64,000 nt of DNA from Planctomycetaceae bacterium. Its GTDB lineage: Bacteria; Planctomycetota; Planctomycetia; Planctomycetales; Planctomycetaceae. Below, one piece after another: positions 34,609 to 43,409 of the stretch (position 1 is its first letter; every line of letters starts with the position of its first letter). The notes under the pieces are model-generated. The model was given only the letters and a program-made list of their open reading frames with translations, did no database searches and was not told where the DNA came from. The position numbers were made by a program, and so were the translations under genes. Location of the stretch: NCBI GenBank assembly GCA_041398785.1, contig JAWKUA010000004.1, positions 186,001-250,000 on the forward strand. Reading direction: 5' to 3'.

Positions 34609-36873
34609 TCAATACTGCGCGGGGACAGCTTCAATTCCGGCCTGCGGATTGTTGATCTGCTGCAGGGCGCGGTGGTAGTCGCTGTCGTGATTGCGGAGCT
34701 GCTGTTCGTAGGCGGCCAGTGGGTTCGGAGCTGCCACGGTTGGCTGTGGCGGATTGCTTCCGTAGCTGGCGGGCGATACGGGCAGACCGGTATTCTGACC
34801 CGCAGGCGACTGCCCGTATGCGGCCGTCGAGTATGGCGACGGATTCGGCGGATTCACACCATAGCCCGGCTGCTGACCCGCTGCAGGATAGCCGCCGGGA
34901 TACATTCCGATAGCGGATGGCACCGAGGACATGTTCTGATATCGCTGTGACGCCACGTCGAACTGCTGCTGCGTCGGAAGATAGCTTTGAGTCTGCGGGA
35001 ACATGGCTCCGTTCAGGACGGAATTCGATCCCGGTGACGAAGAAAAGGCGGGACCGGACGTTGGCTGTTGCTGGGGTGGAAGTCCGTAGGCTTCTCCGCC
35101 GGATGCGGCTGAATTCTCATAGGCTGCCATTGATCGCGGTGGCGCGCCAATGGGAAACAGCGAATCCGGGCCGGTGTTCAGTCCCGTCATCGGAGCCTGG
35201 CTGACACGCGGATTCAGCGGTGAACCTGTGCCATTGAGCGAGGACTGCGGCGTGACCTGTTGAATCAATCCCAGTCCGGAGACCTGACTGTTTGCTGTGG
35301 ACGTTGTCGCCGGATACTGGCCGTAGTTCCCGGCACTGGAACCAACCGGTCCAAGCTGCATGTATTGCGGCTGTCCATAACGTTGCTGGTCGTATTGTGG
35401 TTGCGAGTATGCCGGCTGAGTGTACTGCGATTGTGAGTACGGCTGTTGCTCGCCGGGAAATGAACTCGGTCCAGGAGTTCCCGTCTGTGGATAGGATGCG
35501 GTCTGGATGTTTGAGGCTGCTGCTGTGGTTCCTGCTTCATGGTTCAGAGCCACGACGCCTCCGACAGGCTGCCCGGAGTTCGGGTAATTGTTTGCCGCGG
35601 ATGGTTGACCGCTTCCGGCATATTGGTTGCTGCCCGGAATATTCGGTGTGACATTCTGTGTGTACGGAATGTTGTGGAACTGCGGAGGCGGCTGGAAGTT
35701 TTGCGGCGGATTGGTCAGCGTGGCCGTACTGACATTCGCACCCATCCTCCCGGTTCCGGAAGTAGCGACTGCCGCGGGAAGCACCTGCGGCAGCGGGGCT
35801 GCGAATTGTCCCGAATTCGGTTGCGACAGATTCGGCTGAAGCCTGGGCGGCTGAAGAGTTCTGGTGTCACTGACGGGTGCGAAGGTTCCCTGCGCAGCCG
35901 TGCCTTGTGGGAAGGTGCCTTGTGGGAAGGTGCCTTGTGGGAAGGTGCCTTGTGGGAAGGCACCCTGTGCGATGGCACGAGGATCCTGCTGATTCGCGGA
36001 GGATCCCGGCCACTGCGGGTTCGCGCCATGGGGAGCGATGGGCGCGGGAGCGGATCGCTGCTGACGTTCCAGTCGTTCCTGCCGACCGACCTGCGCTGCG
36101 ATGCGCATTGCTTCGTCGAAGCTGGCGCCTCTTGGAATCTCGGGTGTTTCCGTGGCGGCCACGTTGTTGGCCGTTGACTGCACATCGTTCTCCAGACGTG
36201 TCAGCATCCGCTGCGCTTCCTGCGGTGGAAACAGGTGCGACAACTGAGCGTAGGCGGCGTCCCGATCACCTCGCTTCACCGACAGCAGTGCCAGGTTGAT
36301 TCGTGCGTGTTCATGATTGGGTTCGACCTGAATTGCCTGATTCAGATACTCAGACGACTCATGAAAGCGGTTCTGCAGCAGGTAAGAGTAACCCAGGTCG
36401 TTCAGCAGGCTGGCGTCTCGCGGAGACCGGGCGAGGGCCTGTTTGTAGTGAATCTCGGCAAGTCCCCAGTTCTTTTCCAGGTCGGCGATGACAGCAATCC
36501 CGTGATGCGCGGCCGCGCTGCGAGGATCAAGCTGCAGTGCCTGCTGATAAAGATGCTTCGCGTTTTCCAGGCGGGCAGGATCGGTCGGAGATTGCCCGGC
36601 GCTTTGAACGGAACGCTGAGCGTCGGCGATCAGTCGGGAAACTCGCTCCGATGCGACAGCTCGCTGGTCTCCGGAGCCGCCGGACGGCTGCCCCGTCGAC
36701 GACGAATTCGCGGCGAACGCCGGCTGGAGTTCATCCACGGAACTCATCTTGTCCGCGGAGAATTCGTCGCGGCTGGCAAGCGGCAACCAGGGAAATCGGC
36801 TGGAACCGGTCGACTGGCACCCGGACAACACAACGGCGCAGACAAGCAACGCCCACTGCGAGTGGCCTGACAT
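34609..36873 (-). CDS. TPR lipoprotein with a long Gln/Pro-rich tail, probably Tad-like pilus or export locus
   Basis: 754 residues. Signal peptide with lipobox LSGC (Cys19). Residues about 95-230 contain TPR repeats (AKHLYQQALQLDPRSAAAHH, AEIHYKQALARSPRDASLLN, SSEYLNQAIQVEPNHEHARI), similar to TadD. The remaining 500 residues are low-complexity Gln, Pro, Gly, Asn, Ser and Tyr, including four FPQGT units encoded by a 15-bp tandem repeat. Such a tail is expected to be disordered. It is the last gene of a unit with the OmpA-like lipoprotein and the secretin. TadD-type proteins help assemble the secretin in the outer membrane. Confidence 0.8.
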   Translation of the reverse strand: MSGHSQWALLVCAVVLSGCQSTGSSRFPWLPLASRDEFSADKMSSVDELQPAFAANSSSTGQPSGGSGDQRAVASERVSRLIADAQRSVQSAGQSPTDPARLENAKHLYQQALQLDPRSAAAHHGIAVIADLEKNWGLAEIHYKQALARSPRDASLLNDLGYSYLLQNRFHESSEYLNQAIQVEPNHEHARINLALLSVKRGDRDAAYAQLSHLFPPQEAQRMLTRLENDVQSTANNVAATETPEIPRGASFDEAMRIAAQVGRQERLERQQRSAPAPIAPHGANPQWPGSSANQQDPRAIAQGAFPQGTFPQGTFPQGTFPQGTAAQGTFAPVSDTRTLQPPRLQPNLSQPNSGQFAAPLPQVLPAAVATSGTGRMGANVSTATLTNPPQNFQPPPQFHNIPYTQNVTPNIPGSNQYAGSGQPSAANNYPNSGQPVGGVVALNHEAGTTAAASNIQTASYPQTGTPGPSSFPGEQQPYSQSQYTQPAYSQPQYDQQRYGQPQYMQLGPVGSSAGNYGQYPATTSTANSQVSGLGLIQQVTPQSSLNGTGSPLNPRVSQAPMTGLNTGPDSLFPIGAPPRSMAAYENSAASGGEAYGLPPQQQPTSGPAFSSSPGSNSVLNGAMFPQTQSYLPTQQQFDVASQRYQNMSSVPSAIGMYPGGYPAAGQQPGYGVNPPNPSPYSTAAYGQSPAGQNTGLPVSPASYGSNPPQPTVAAPNPLAAYEQQLRNHDSDYHRALQQINNPQAGIEAVPAQY
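35900..35959. repeat. Four tandem 15-bp units in the TPR lipoprotein gene
   Basis: GTGCCTTGTGGGAAG occurs four times head to tail with no mismatch, encoding FPQGT on the minus strand. Identical copies suggest recent expansion or slippage; a fifth, altered unit follows on the right. Length variation between strains is likely. Confidence 0.92.
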
Positions 36874-37214
36874 AACAGGGCTTCCCTATTGCGAAAACGG
36901 CGGGAGAGTTGTGAGAGGAGTCTGCAGAGACAGCAGTTGTCTGACCGGTGAATCGGTCGGAGATGCCGAATCCTAACTCGATCCGGCAATGAGAGGACTG
37001 GCGTTATAGGCCAACTGAAAAACCATGTCGAGATGACCCTGCACCGAAACCGGCGAACCGGCAATTTGTGCCGCAGACCGGGGCGATGACAGAGAATGGA
37101 GAATTTCCGGTCTTCTGCGCAAACGAAAACGGGCGACCGGATTCCTGATGAGTCCGTTCGCCCGTCTTGATTCTGATGACCGGGGCTGCCGGCTGAACTG
37201 CCGTTCCGCAGGGT
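36874..37214. other. Intergenic region with a terminator
   Basis: This 341-base gap separates the TPR gene from the upstream OmpA-like lipoprotein gene. Its right part holds a strong intrinsic terminator on the minus strand (annotated separately), so the TPR gene probably has its own promoter in the remaining 250 bases. Confidence 0.45.
37121..37164 (-). terminator. Rho-independent terminator after the OmpA-like lipoprotein gene
   Basis: On the minus strand CGGGCGAACGGA pairs with TCCGGTCGCCCG around a short loop and is followed by TTTTCGTTT. It lies about 50 bases after the stop. Confidence 0.8.
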
Positions 37215-37802
37215 TTAGAAACCGAATCCGCCGCCGAATCCGCCGCCGCCGAATCCGCCGCCTCCGAAACCACCGCCGAACCCGCCGCCGCCGTACCCAC
37301 CCGAACGGCCGCGGCTGAGACGAAACCGTGACAGGTCCGCTTCGCCTTCGATGGAATTGATGCCGTTGCTGTAGGGCTGTGCCACCACCGTCCTCTGATC
37401 GGCATCCGGGTTGCCCAAGTCGGTGAGCACGCGGGAGACCAGGTTGCGACGAATTGCATCCAGTTCGGGATCGGAGTTGTTGACGCTGCGTTCGACCAGC
37501 ACCGGAAACGGAGCGGACGACATGCGTGCAGCAATTTCCTGAATATGATCGCGACCATACGGCGACAGCTCGGATGAGTTGTCGACGAACTCACTGCGAT
37601 GAATGACAAAGTCACTGGCTTCGCCGTTGGTTTCCATCATATGCCAGTGAGCCCGGCTGATGGCTCCCAGCGGCATCATGTCGGGAACCGCCATTGAATG
37701 GTGAGAGGACGCCAATGGCATGGGGACAATGCAGCCGGTGCAGGCACCTGTCAGGGCGGCCACGGCGACGAGTTTCCATTGATGTAGGCGATGAGTCAGC
37801 AT
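37215..37802 (-). CDS. Small lipoprotein, OmpA/CpaD-like domain with glycine-rich tail
   Basis: 195 residues. The leader ends in a lipobox-like TGAC or CTGC (Cys21 or Cys24). The central part (DFVIHRSEFVDNSSELSPYG, then RDHIQEIAARM) resembles an OmpA-like fold in which a periplasmic domain starts with a beta strand and helix; PELDAIRRNLVSRVLTDLG continues it. The last 30 residues are GGGFGGG repeats. Its place directly after the secretin gene is the place of CpaD/RcpB in Tad loci, which makes an accessory outer-membrane role likely. Sequence similarity to CpaD itself is not obvious. Confidence 0.65.
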   Translation of the reverse strand: MLTHRLHQWKLVAVAALTGACTGCIVPMPLASSHHSMAVPDMMPLGAISRAHWHMMETNGEASDFVIHRSEFVDNSSELSPYGRDHIQEIAARMSSAPFPVLVERSVNNSDPELDAIRRNLVSRVLTDLGNPDADQRTVVAQPYSNGINSIEGEADLSRFRLSRGRSGGYGGGGFGGGFGGGGFGGGGFGGGFGF

Positions 37803-38005
37803 GAGAATCCTCGTATTACCGGTCCGGCGGGTTTGAGAGAGGAGTTTTTGTGTTTCAGGTCAGGCGTCATTCCACAGGGCGATGTACCCGTCGGAACGCT
37901 GCTGTTGCAGACTGTTGAAACCAGCATCCGGCATTGCCCGGGTATCGGAGACTTCATGCGGTCCCCGGATACCAAAGTTGTTCCCGATGCGGATTCATCT
38001 TCCGG

Positions 38006-40069
38006 TCAGCGGGTCCATCCGACTGTGTGGATCGGCCGATTGTTCTGTTCGGCAGCCTGACCACCCCGAAACAGGTTGCCCATTTTGGTCAGCATCGATT
38101 CATTCGACTTCCCGGCAGGTTCGATGGAACCCTGGTAGCCGCCGGGAATCGGAGGCAATGGTGTCTGCGGGGCAGCTCCCGGAACTCCCATCTGCGGAGC
38201 CGGGTTCATCTGCTGATAAGCCGGCGGAGCCTGGTACATGGGAGCGGGACTTTGATAGCCCGATGCAGGCGGCAGCATCATGTCAGGCTGCGGTGTCAGG
38301 TACTGAGCACTCTGGTCATAGCCGCCGTTGTATTGGATCGGCTGAGGCGACATGGCCGTCTGAGTCGGAGTGAATCCCGGTCCGTTGACCGGCGGATTGA
38401 ACAGGCTGTATCCCTGCGGAACGCCGTAGGTTGCACCTGATCCGAAGGGCTGAACCTGGTAGACGTTTGTGTCCGGGTTGCCTTCGGTGCGGCCATACTT
38501 CCACAGATCATGATCGTTGGGATGCGTGACGTAGTAGTTCGGCAGCGGCGGAACTTCATCGGGTTCCATCGGACGAACGATTTCCGGAGACACCAGCACC
38601 AGAAGTTCAGTTTCACCTTCGTCAGCATTCTTGGCGTGGAAAATGCGGCTGCCGATGAACGGAATGTCTCCCAGCAGCGGAATCCGGCTGACTGATGAGT
38701 TCGTCTTTCGCGAAATCAGGCCGCCGAGTGCCAGCGTCTGACCTTCCCGCAGTTCCACGGTCGTCTGAACTCGCTTGACGGTCGTTCCCGGAATTCCGTT
38801 CACGGCGTTGGTGTTGTTCAGAGCGCTGAATTCCGGGACGATCTGCAGTCGAATCAGGTCGCGATCGATGACGGTCGGCGTCACGATCATGCTGGTACCG
38901 ATACCGCGGAAGGTCGTGTTCTGTCCTCCGCCGAGTCCGATGATTGTGGGAACGGCGAATTCACCGCCGGCCAGCAGGCTGGCCGAATGGCCGCTCATGC
39001 AGACGATCGTCGGTTCGGCCAGCAGAGTGGCGGTTCCGTTCGTTGCCAGCCAGCGAACAAAGACTCCGATTTCGCCGTTTTCGAAGACGCCGCTAAGCGT
39101 TGTTCCGGTCAGCCCGCCGAGTGCTCCGCTGACAACGTGTCGTCCGTTGTTGAAGAACACATCCCAGTCGATGCCCGCGTTCCTCATCTGGGAGCGGTCA
39201 ACTTCCGCGATGACGACTCGCATCTTGATGTTGAACTCACCGGGAACCTGCAGCATGTTGACAACGATGTCATTGGCAGCGCCGATTCCGTTCTGGAACT
39301 GGTTCTGGCCGAACTGTCCGTTGATGCCGGACACGGCGCCCGCACCGCCCTGATCGTAGAAGTTGTTGTATCGTCCGAAGGAGCTGAAGACTTCCGTCCG
39401 GACGATCTGCATGATCTGAGAGGCTTCCTGGGAATCGTAGGCCTGTCCTTTGATGATGACCTGATTGCCGACAGGTTCCAGGTAGACATTGGAATTCGGG
39501 AAGATGACGGACAGGCGTCGTTCAAGGCGTCCGAAGTCCGTCTGCCGCTGCTCTTCCAGGCTGTGGTCGCGAACGACCGACACTTCGTAGATCGACGGCG
39601 CCGCTTCACCTTCAAACCAGATGGCAAGGTCTGTCTTGCCAATTTCCAGTCCCACGACGGCAACTTCCGTCGGGCTGTACTGGACGTAGTTGGCAACCGT
39701 TGAGTCCGTCACGGCAATCCGGCGAATATTCCGGTTGGTGATGACCAGTTGGCTGTGACGTCGCTCAAGGTCCAGCTTGTATTGCGGAGACAGCAGCTTC
39801 TGGACGTTGGGGCTGTGAATCGCATCGACGCGACCCGACACCGTCGAGTCCGGCTGCATGGACATCGCGACGGGCGTCGCGGCGACCTGTGGCTGGCCTT
39901 GCGGCTGCGTATGGTGCAGCCCCGGCAGTCCGATCTGAGCGTCCGCGGATGACATGGCCAGGCAGGTGCCCGCCACGGTTCCCGCGACAAACGCACGCCG
40001 GGCCAGTGAAGATGCGGTCGTCCGCAGTCGTCGCAAGAGAGCAAAGGAACCGAAAAGGTCGGCTGACAT
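38006..40069 (-). CDS. Secretin of the type II/III or Tad family (CpaC/RcpA-like)
   Basis: 687 residues from ATG 40069, chosen because AAGGAGCAG lies 8-9 bases before it. The signal peptide is RAFVAGTVAGTCLAMSSADA. Residues about 95-180 are the CpaC N-terminal domain (ITNRNIRRIAVTDSTVANYV, EVAVVGLEIGKTDLAIWFEG), followed by a BON-like part (YLEPVGNQVIIKGQAYD). The secretin core lies at about 275-520: LLAEPTIVCMSGHSASLLAG, GEFAVP, TVELREGQTLALGGLISRK and IPLLGDIPFIGSRIF. A Pro/Gln/Tyr-rich tail of 150 residues follows. It should form the outer-membrane ring of a pilus or export system. The motor and pilin genes are not in the window. Confidence 0.92.
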   Translation of the reverse strand: MSADLFGSFALLRRLRTTASSLARRAFVAGTVAGTCLAMSSADAQIGLPGLHHTQPQGQPQVAATPVAMSMQPDSTVSGRVDAIHSPNVQKLLSPQYKLDLERRHSQLVITNRNIRRIAVTDSTVANYVQYSPTEVAVVGLEIGKTDLAIWFEGEAAPSIYEVSVVRDHSLEEQRQTDFGRLERRLSVIFPNSNVYLEPVGNQVIIKGQAYDSQEASQIMQIVRTEVFSSFGRYNNFYDQGGAGAVSGINGQFGQNQFQNGIGAANDIVVNMLQVPGEFNIKMRVVIAEVDRSQMRNAGIDWDVFFNNGRHVVSGALGGLTGTTLSGVFENGEIGVFVRWLATNGTATLLAEPTIVCMSGHSASLLAGGEFAVPTIIGLGGGQNTTFRGIGTSMIVTPTVIDRDLIRLQIVPEFSALNNTNAVNGIPGTTVKRVQTTVELREGQTLALGGLISRKTNSSVSRIPLLGDIPFIGSRIFHAKNADEGETELLVLVSPEIVRPMEPDEVPPLPNYYVTHPNDHDLWKYGRTEGNPDTNVYQVQPFGSGATYGVPQGYSLFNPPVNGPGFTPTQTAMSPQPIQYNGGYDQSAQYLTPQPDMMLPPASGYQSPAPMYQAPPAYQQMNPAPQMGVPGAAPQTPLPPIPGGYQGSIEPAGKSNESMLTKMGNLFRGGQAAEQNNRPIHTVGWTR

Positions 40070-40519
40070 TCGAAGCTGCTCCTTCCATGTCGCATCTTCG
40101 GGGCAGCGGGCTTTCGCCCGCCGGAATCGTTGAACTTCCGCGGCGACGCCGTTACCCCGCGCAACGCCAGGATCTGGCTCGCGCGGAACATCCGGAGTCA
40201 CGGGGCGGACACCGTGCAATCATTGCAAGGCTTATCGTCGTTCGATTCAGCGAAACCTGATGGCGCTCGTATCGAACTGCGATCAAATTCGCCGCGGGGC
40301 GATTGCGGGGTCCGGTCAGGAAAGATAGGGAATGCCTGACGGTGGTGCGGAATCCGAAAGCGGTGTTCAGAGCCGGCCGAAACTGCCTGACGGACCGCCG
40401 CGGGGTGAGAATTGCAGGACGCCGCCGGCGTCGGCGTCCTGTCCGTAGGGAATCCACTGACAATCGTGTCCGTCTGCCGTCACGGTCCCCGAAACCACAT
40501 TGACCGATCGCGGCAGGCC
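40070..40519. other. Intergenic region before the secretin gene, with a hairpin
   Basis: 450 bases between the Cys-rich protein gene and the secretin gene. A 9-bp perfect stem (CAGGACGCC at 40415-40423 with GGCGTCCTG at 40433-40441) lies 79 bases after the Cys-rich gene's stop but lacks a T-run; it may end that transcript or shield its 3' end. The remaining part should hold the secretin promoter. No gene was recognised. Confidence 0.45.
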
Positions 40520-40978
40520 TTACCAGACAATGTTGATGTTGGTTGAGGCCGGCCCGGGATGCGCCCAGGGACGTCGGTAACTGTGGTACGGGTACCGATT
40601 GTGGATTCCGCCGCCATCCATGTTTGGAAGTCCCTCGTAACCGGTCAGCGATCCGCCCGCTGCATAACCGCCGCCTGCGTACAGTCCCGCGAGCCCGGCC
40701 GCACCTCCCAGACCGCAGCAACCGCTGACGGCGGCTCCGCAGTGACATCCTGGTTCAAGAACGGGCGCGTGAACCACCGGTGCCGCGCACGTTGGCCCTG
40801 CGCACGTCGGCATCGCGCAGGTCGGCATCGCACAGGATGCCGCGGGCTGAGCGCAGCCGCAGTCGGCGGCATGATGGAACGGTCTCAGGCCCAACAGCCC
40901 GTGTCCTCCGGCGGTGGCGGATGCTGTGCATGTGATTGCCAGTGTGGAAACACCAGCCAGCAGAGTCAGAAACTTCAT
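40520..40978 (-). CDS. Small secreted Cys/Pro- and Gly-rich protein
   Basis: 152 residues with a signal peptide (FLTLLAGVSTLAITCTASAT). The mature protein has 14 Cys, most in the array CAMPTCAMPTCAGPTC (a CxxPT repeat) and in CHCG and CCG. Gly/Ala-rich and Tyr/Pro-rich segments follow (GLAGLYAGGGYAAGG, NRYPYHSYRRPW). Such short secreted Cys-rich proteins are frequent in planctomycetes, which have protein-rich, disulphide-containing envelopes. A structural role in the envelope is plausible but inferred. RBS GAGAGGTTCC lies before the ATG. Confidence 0.65.
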   Translation of the reverse strand: MKFLTLLAGVSTLAITCTASATAGGHGLLGLRPFHHAADCGCAQPAASCAMPTCAMPTCAGPTCAAPVVHAPVLEPGCHCGAAVSGCCGLGGAAGLAGLYAGGGYAAGGSLTGYEGLPNMDGGGIHNRYPYHSYRRPWAHPGPASTNINIVW

Positions 40979-41322
40979 GTGATGGAACCTCTCATCTCAT
41001 CGTGACCGGGGAAGCAGGACCGTGACCCGTCAACACGACGGCGTGTCCGCACAGACACATCTCTACCCGGTGAATGAGTGATCGTCGCTGGCAATTCCCG
41101 CAGAATCCCGCCGCGGCAAGATGTGACGGTCAGAGCGTCCGAAATGCGCCTTCCGCGTAGAATTGAATGAAGCGTTCACATTTTCAGCTTTGGAAAAAGA
41201 CGACGATCACGGCGACCGATAGGAAGACAGGAACATTCGCTGTCAGGGATGCAGTACAGCAGCGCGATCACTATCGGATGACCAGGCGTCTCCGCGGAAA
41301 TTTTCGACTTTGGAGGGATTCA
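40979..41322. other. Divergent promoter region, 344 bases
   Basis: The region lies between the Cys-rich protein gene (minus) and a small secreted protein gene (plus) and should carry both promoters. A frame in phase with the latter is open from 41167, but the ATG at 41323 has the better ribosome site and leader. No repeat or other element was recognised. Confidence 0.4.
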
Positions 41323-41838
41323 ATGCGTCGAACTCACCTCATTGCGGCCCTCGGCTGCCTGTTATGCGTGGCAAGTGCTTCGGCTCAGGACGTCGGGATG
41401 CCCGGAGTCATGTACTCCGACAGCATCGCCGCAGGAACCGGCGGCCAGCTGTTTCCGTTCGACCGCCAGGATCCGTGGCTGCACGGACAATACCAGCGAG
41501 TTCCGGCATACGGCGGGTTCAACAGCTTCCGTCCGTACAACTACCGCCACGTTTTGTCGCAGACCCAGATCGCGACCAGCGTCTGGGGAGCGTCGCACGG
41601 CACTCCTTATTCGCAGCAGTTCTGGAATCGCTATCGCCAGCCCTATCTGAACGGCAATCTGCATTCTCAGGCCGTTCCGGTACAGCGCCCGCTGCAGCAG
41701 GTTCAGAATTCCGGATACGGCGTTCCCGCAGCACCGGTCAGCTACCAGGCGGCGCCACTGCTGTCCGGCCACGCTCCGGCTCAAAACCCGTACAGTTCGC
41801 AGCCGGTGCATGTCTATCCCGGAACCGCCGGATATTGA
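41323..41838 (+). CDS. Small secreted Gln/Tyr/Pro-rich protein, function unknown
   Basis: 171 residues from ATG 41323, which follows TGGAGGGATTCA. The signal peptide is THLIAALGCLLCVASASAQ. The rest has no membrane segment and is rich in Gln, Pro, Tyr, Ser and Asn (QFWNRYRQPYLNGNLHSQ, SYQAAPLLSGHAPAQNPYSS), a composition shared with the tails of the secretin and TPR proteins nearby. It could be a surface or matrix protein of the same system. No family was recognised. Confidence 0.6.
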   Translation: MRRTHLIAALGCLLCVASASAQDVGMPGVMYSDSIAAGTGGQLFPFDRQDPWLHGQYQRVPAYGGFNSFRPYNYRHVLSQTQIATSVWGASHGTPYSQQFWNRYRQPYLNGNLHSQAVPVQRPLQQVQNSGYGVPAAPVSYQAAPLLSGHAPAQNPYSSQPVHVYPGTAGY

Positions 41839-42019
41839 AAACCCGGCCCGGATGAAGTCGGCGACCAGCGCCGAATGTTCCGACAGCGCAAACTGCGGCC
41901 TTCAGTGGTGACATGAACCCGATTTCGCGGGAGGTGTTCGCCCGCCGAACCCGTGGCGATGGAGCGCAGCCCGCTGATTCGCCGCGGCACGTTTCGAACA
42001 GAGTCCCCCGGTTTCAAAG

Positions 42020-42062
42020 AATGCCCTGCTTCCTTCAGACGGAAGACAGGGCATTTTTCTTT
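42020..42062 (+). terminator. Rho-independent terminator
   Basis: AATGCCCTG pairs with CAGGGCATT; an inner TTCC/GGAA pair tightens the loop. TTTCTTT follows. It lies 180 bases after the small secreted protein gene and 150 bases before the FAH-family gene. Confidence 0.8.
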
Positions 42063-42211
42063 GGTATGCTGATCTCCGATAAATCGCCCGGCCGGGCACG
42101 GAACACGGTCGCGGCGAACGACGATGCTTTCCATTCGTGCGGTATGCCGGAAAAAGGAAAGCCGTCAGTTCCAGCCGTTTCGGCATCACTTAACCGGAGG
42201 TCACAAAGCCG

Positions 42212-43030
42212 ATGAAGATCGCCCGATTGCAACAAAAGGATGGCTCGTCCAGTTTCGCACGTCAGCACGACGACGGCCATTTCACGCGCATCGGCGGCTT
42301 TCTGTTCGGAAATTTCACGGATACGGGCGAAGTCGTGAAGGGAAAGCAACTGGCTCCGATTCAGCCGGTGGACATTCTTTGCATCGGTCTGAACTATCGG
42401 CGGCATGCTCAGGAAGGCGGAGCGGCGATTCCCGAAAACCCGGTGCTGTTCATGAAGACCAGCACCGCAGCTCAGAATCCGGGCGATCCCATCGTGCTGC
42501 CCCGAAAGCTGAACAGCGACAAGGTCGATTATGAATGCGAGCTGGCGGTTGTGATCGGCAGGACGTGCTACAACGTGTCGAAGGACGATGCGCTGAATTA
42601 TGTGCTCGGCTACACCTGTGCCAACGACGTCAGCGCCCGCGACTGGCAGCGCAACGGCGGCGGAGGCCAGTGGTGCCGCGGCAAGACGTTCGCCACGTTC
42701 TGCCCGCTGGGTCCGTGTCTGGTTACAGCAGACGAGATTCCCGACCCGAATTCTCTGTCGATTCGAACCGTACTGAACGGCGATGTCGTTCAGGACTGGA
42801 ACACCGACGACATGATTTTCGACGTGCCGACAATCATCGAGTTCCTGAGTGCCAGCACTGTTCTGGCTCCCGGCACCGTGATTCTGACCGGGACGCCTCA
42901 TGGAGTCGGCATGGCTCGCAATCCCCCGGTTTTCCTCAAACACGGCGACACCGTGAGCGTCGAAATCGAAAAAATCGGCATGCTGACAAATCCGGTGATC
43001 GACGAAGTGCTGACGGGGCCGCAGGACTGA
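42212..43030 (+). CDS. Fumarylacetoacetate hydrolase (FAH) family protein
   Basis: 272 residues. Residues about 1-60 form a short N-terminal domain; the FAH fold begins with DILCIGLNYRRHAQEGG. Metal ligands are the Glu pair in VDYECELAVVIG and Asp in CANDVSARDWQ; the active-site Lys/Arg lie in GGQWCRGKTFATFCPLGP. The end has ILTGTPHGVGMARNPPVFLK and DTVSVEIEKIGMLTNPV. The family comprises hydratases, decarboxylases and C-C hydrolases acting on beta-keto acids; this member resembles the ureidoglycolate lyase-like or oxaloacetate decarboxylase-like group. GGAGG lies before the ATG. The acylphosphatase gene follows after four bases. Confidence 0.92.
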   Translation: MKIARLQQKDGSSSFARQHDDGHFTRIGGFLFGNFTDTGEVVKGKQLAPIQPVDILCIGLNYRRHAQEGGAAIPENPVLFMKTSTAAQNPGDPIVLPRKLNSDKVDYECELAVVIGRTCYNVSKDDALNYVLGYTCANDVSARDWQRNGGGGQWCRGKTFATFCPLGPCLVTADEIPDPNSLSIRTVLNGDVVQDWNTDDMIFDVPTIIEFLSASTVLAPGTVILTGTPHGVGMARNPPVFLKHGDTVSVEIEKIGMLTNPVIDEVLTGPQD

Positions 43031-43034
43031 CACT

Positions 43035-43310
43035 GTGGACGATTCGACGAGGCAGTTCTTCTTCAGCGGACAGGTTCAGGGAGTAGGATTTCGCTGGACG
43101 GTCTCCAGGCTCGCGGCGGAGTTGACGGTGACCGGCTTTGTCCGCAACCTGGCTGACGGTCGTGTCGAAGCCGTTGTTTCCGGCCACCAGGCGGCAATCG
43201 AGTCCCTGCTGGACGCGATTCGCCAGCATTTTCGCGGAAATATCGAATCCGTAGAGCAGATGGCGATCGAACCAGTGCGGGAATTCAGCAGTTTCGAAAT
43301 CCGGCACTGA
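43035..43310 (+). CDS. acyP: Acylphosphatase
   Basis: 91 residues, the normal length. It starts at GTG 43035, four bases after the FAH-family gene. The phosphate loop is SGQVQGVGFRWTV with the catalytic Arg, and the catalytic Asn lies in GFVRNLADGRVEAVVSG. The end (REFSSFEIRH) is typical. It should hydrolyse carboxyl phosphates such as 1,3-bisphosphoglycerate and acetyl phosphate in the cytoplasm. It is probably translated with the preceding gene. Confidence 0.95.
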   Translation: MDDSTRQFFFSGQVQGVGFRWTVSRLAAELTVTGFVRNLADGRVEAVVSGHQAAIESLLDAIRQHFRGNIESVEQMAIEPVREFSSFEIRH

Positions 43311-43409
43311 TCCGGCAGTTCTGACAATTCCGTCCAACGCTGCCCATAGGGGCGGCGTAGTCAGGACGTCCGTGGACCCGGTTTGACAGGTTTTTACTGC
43401 AAATTCTCA

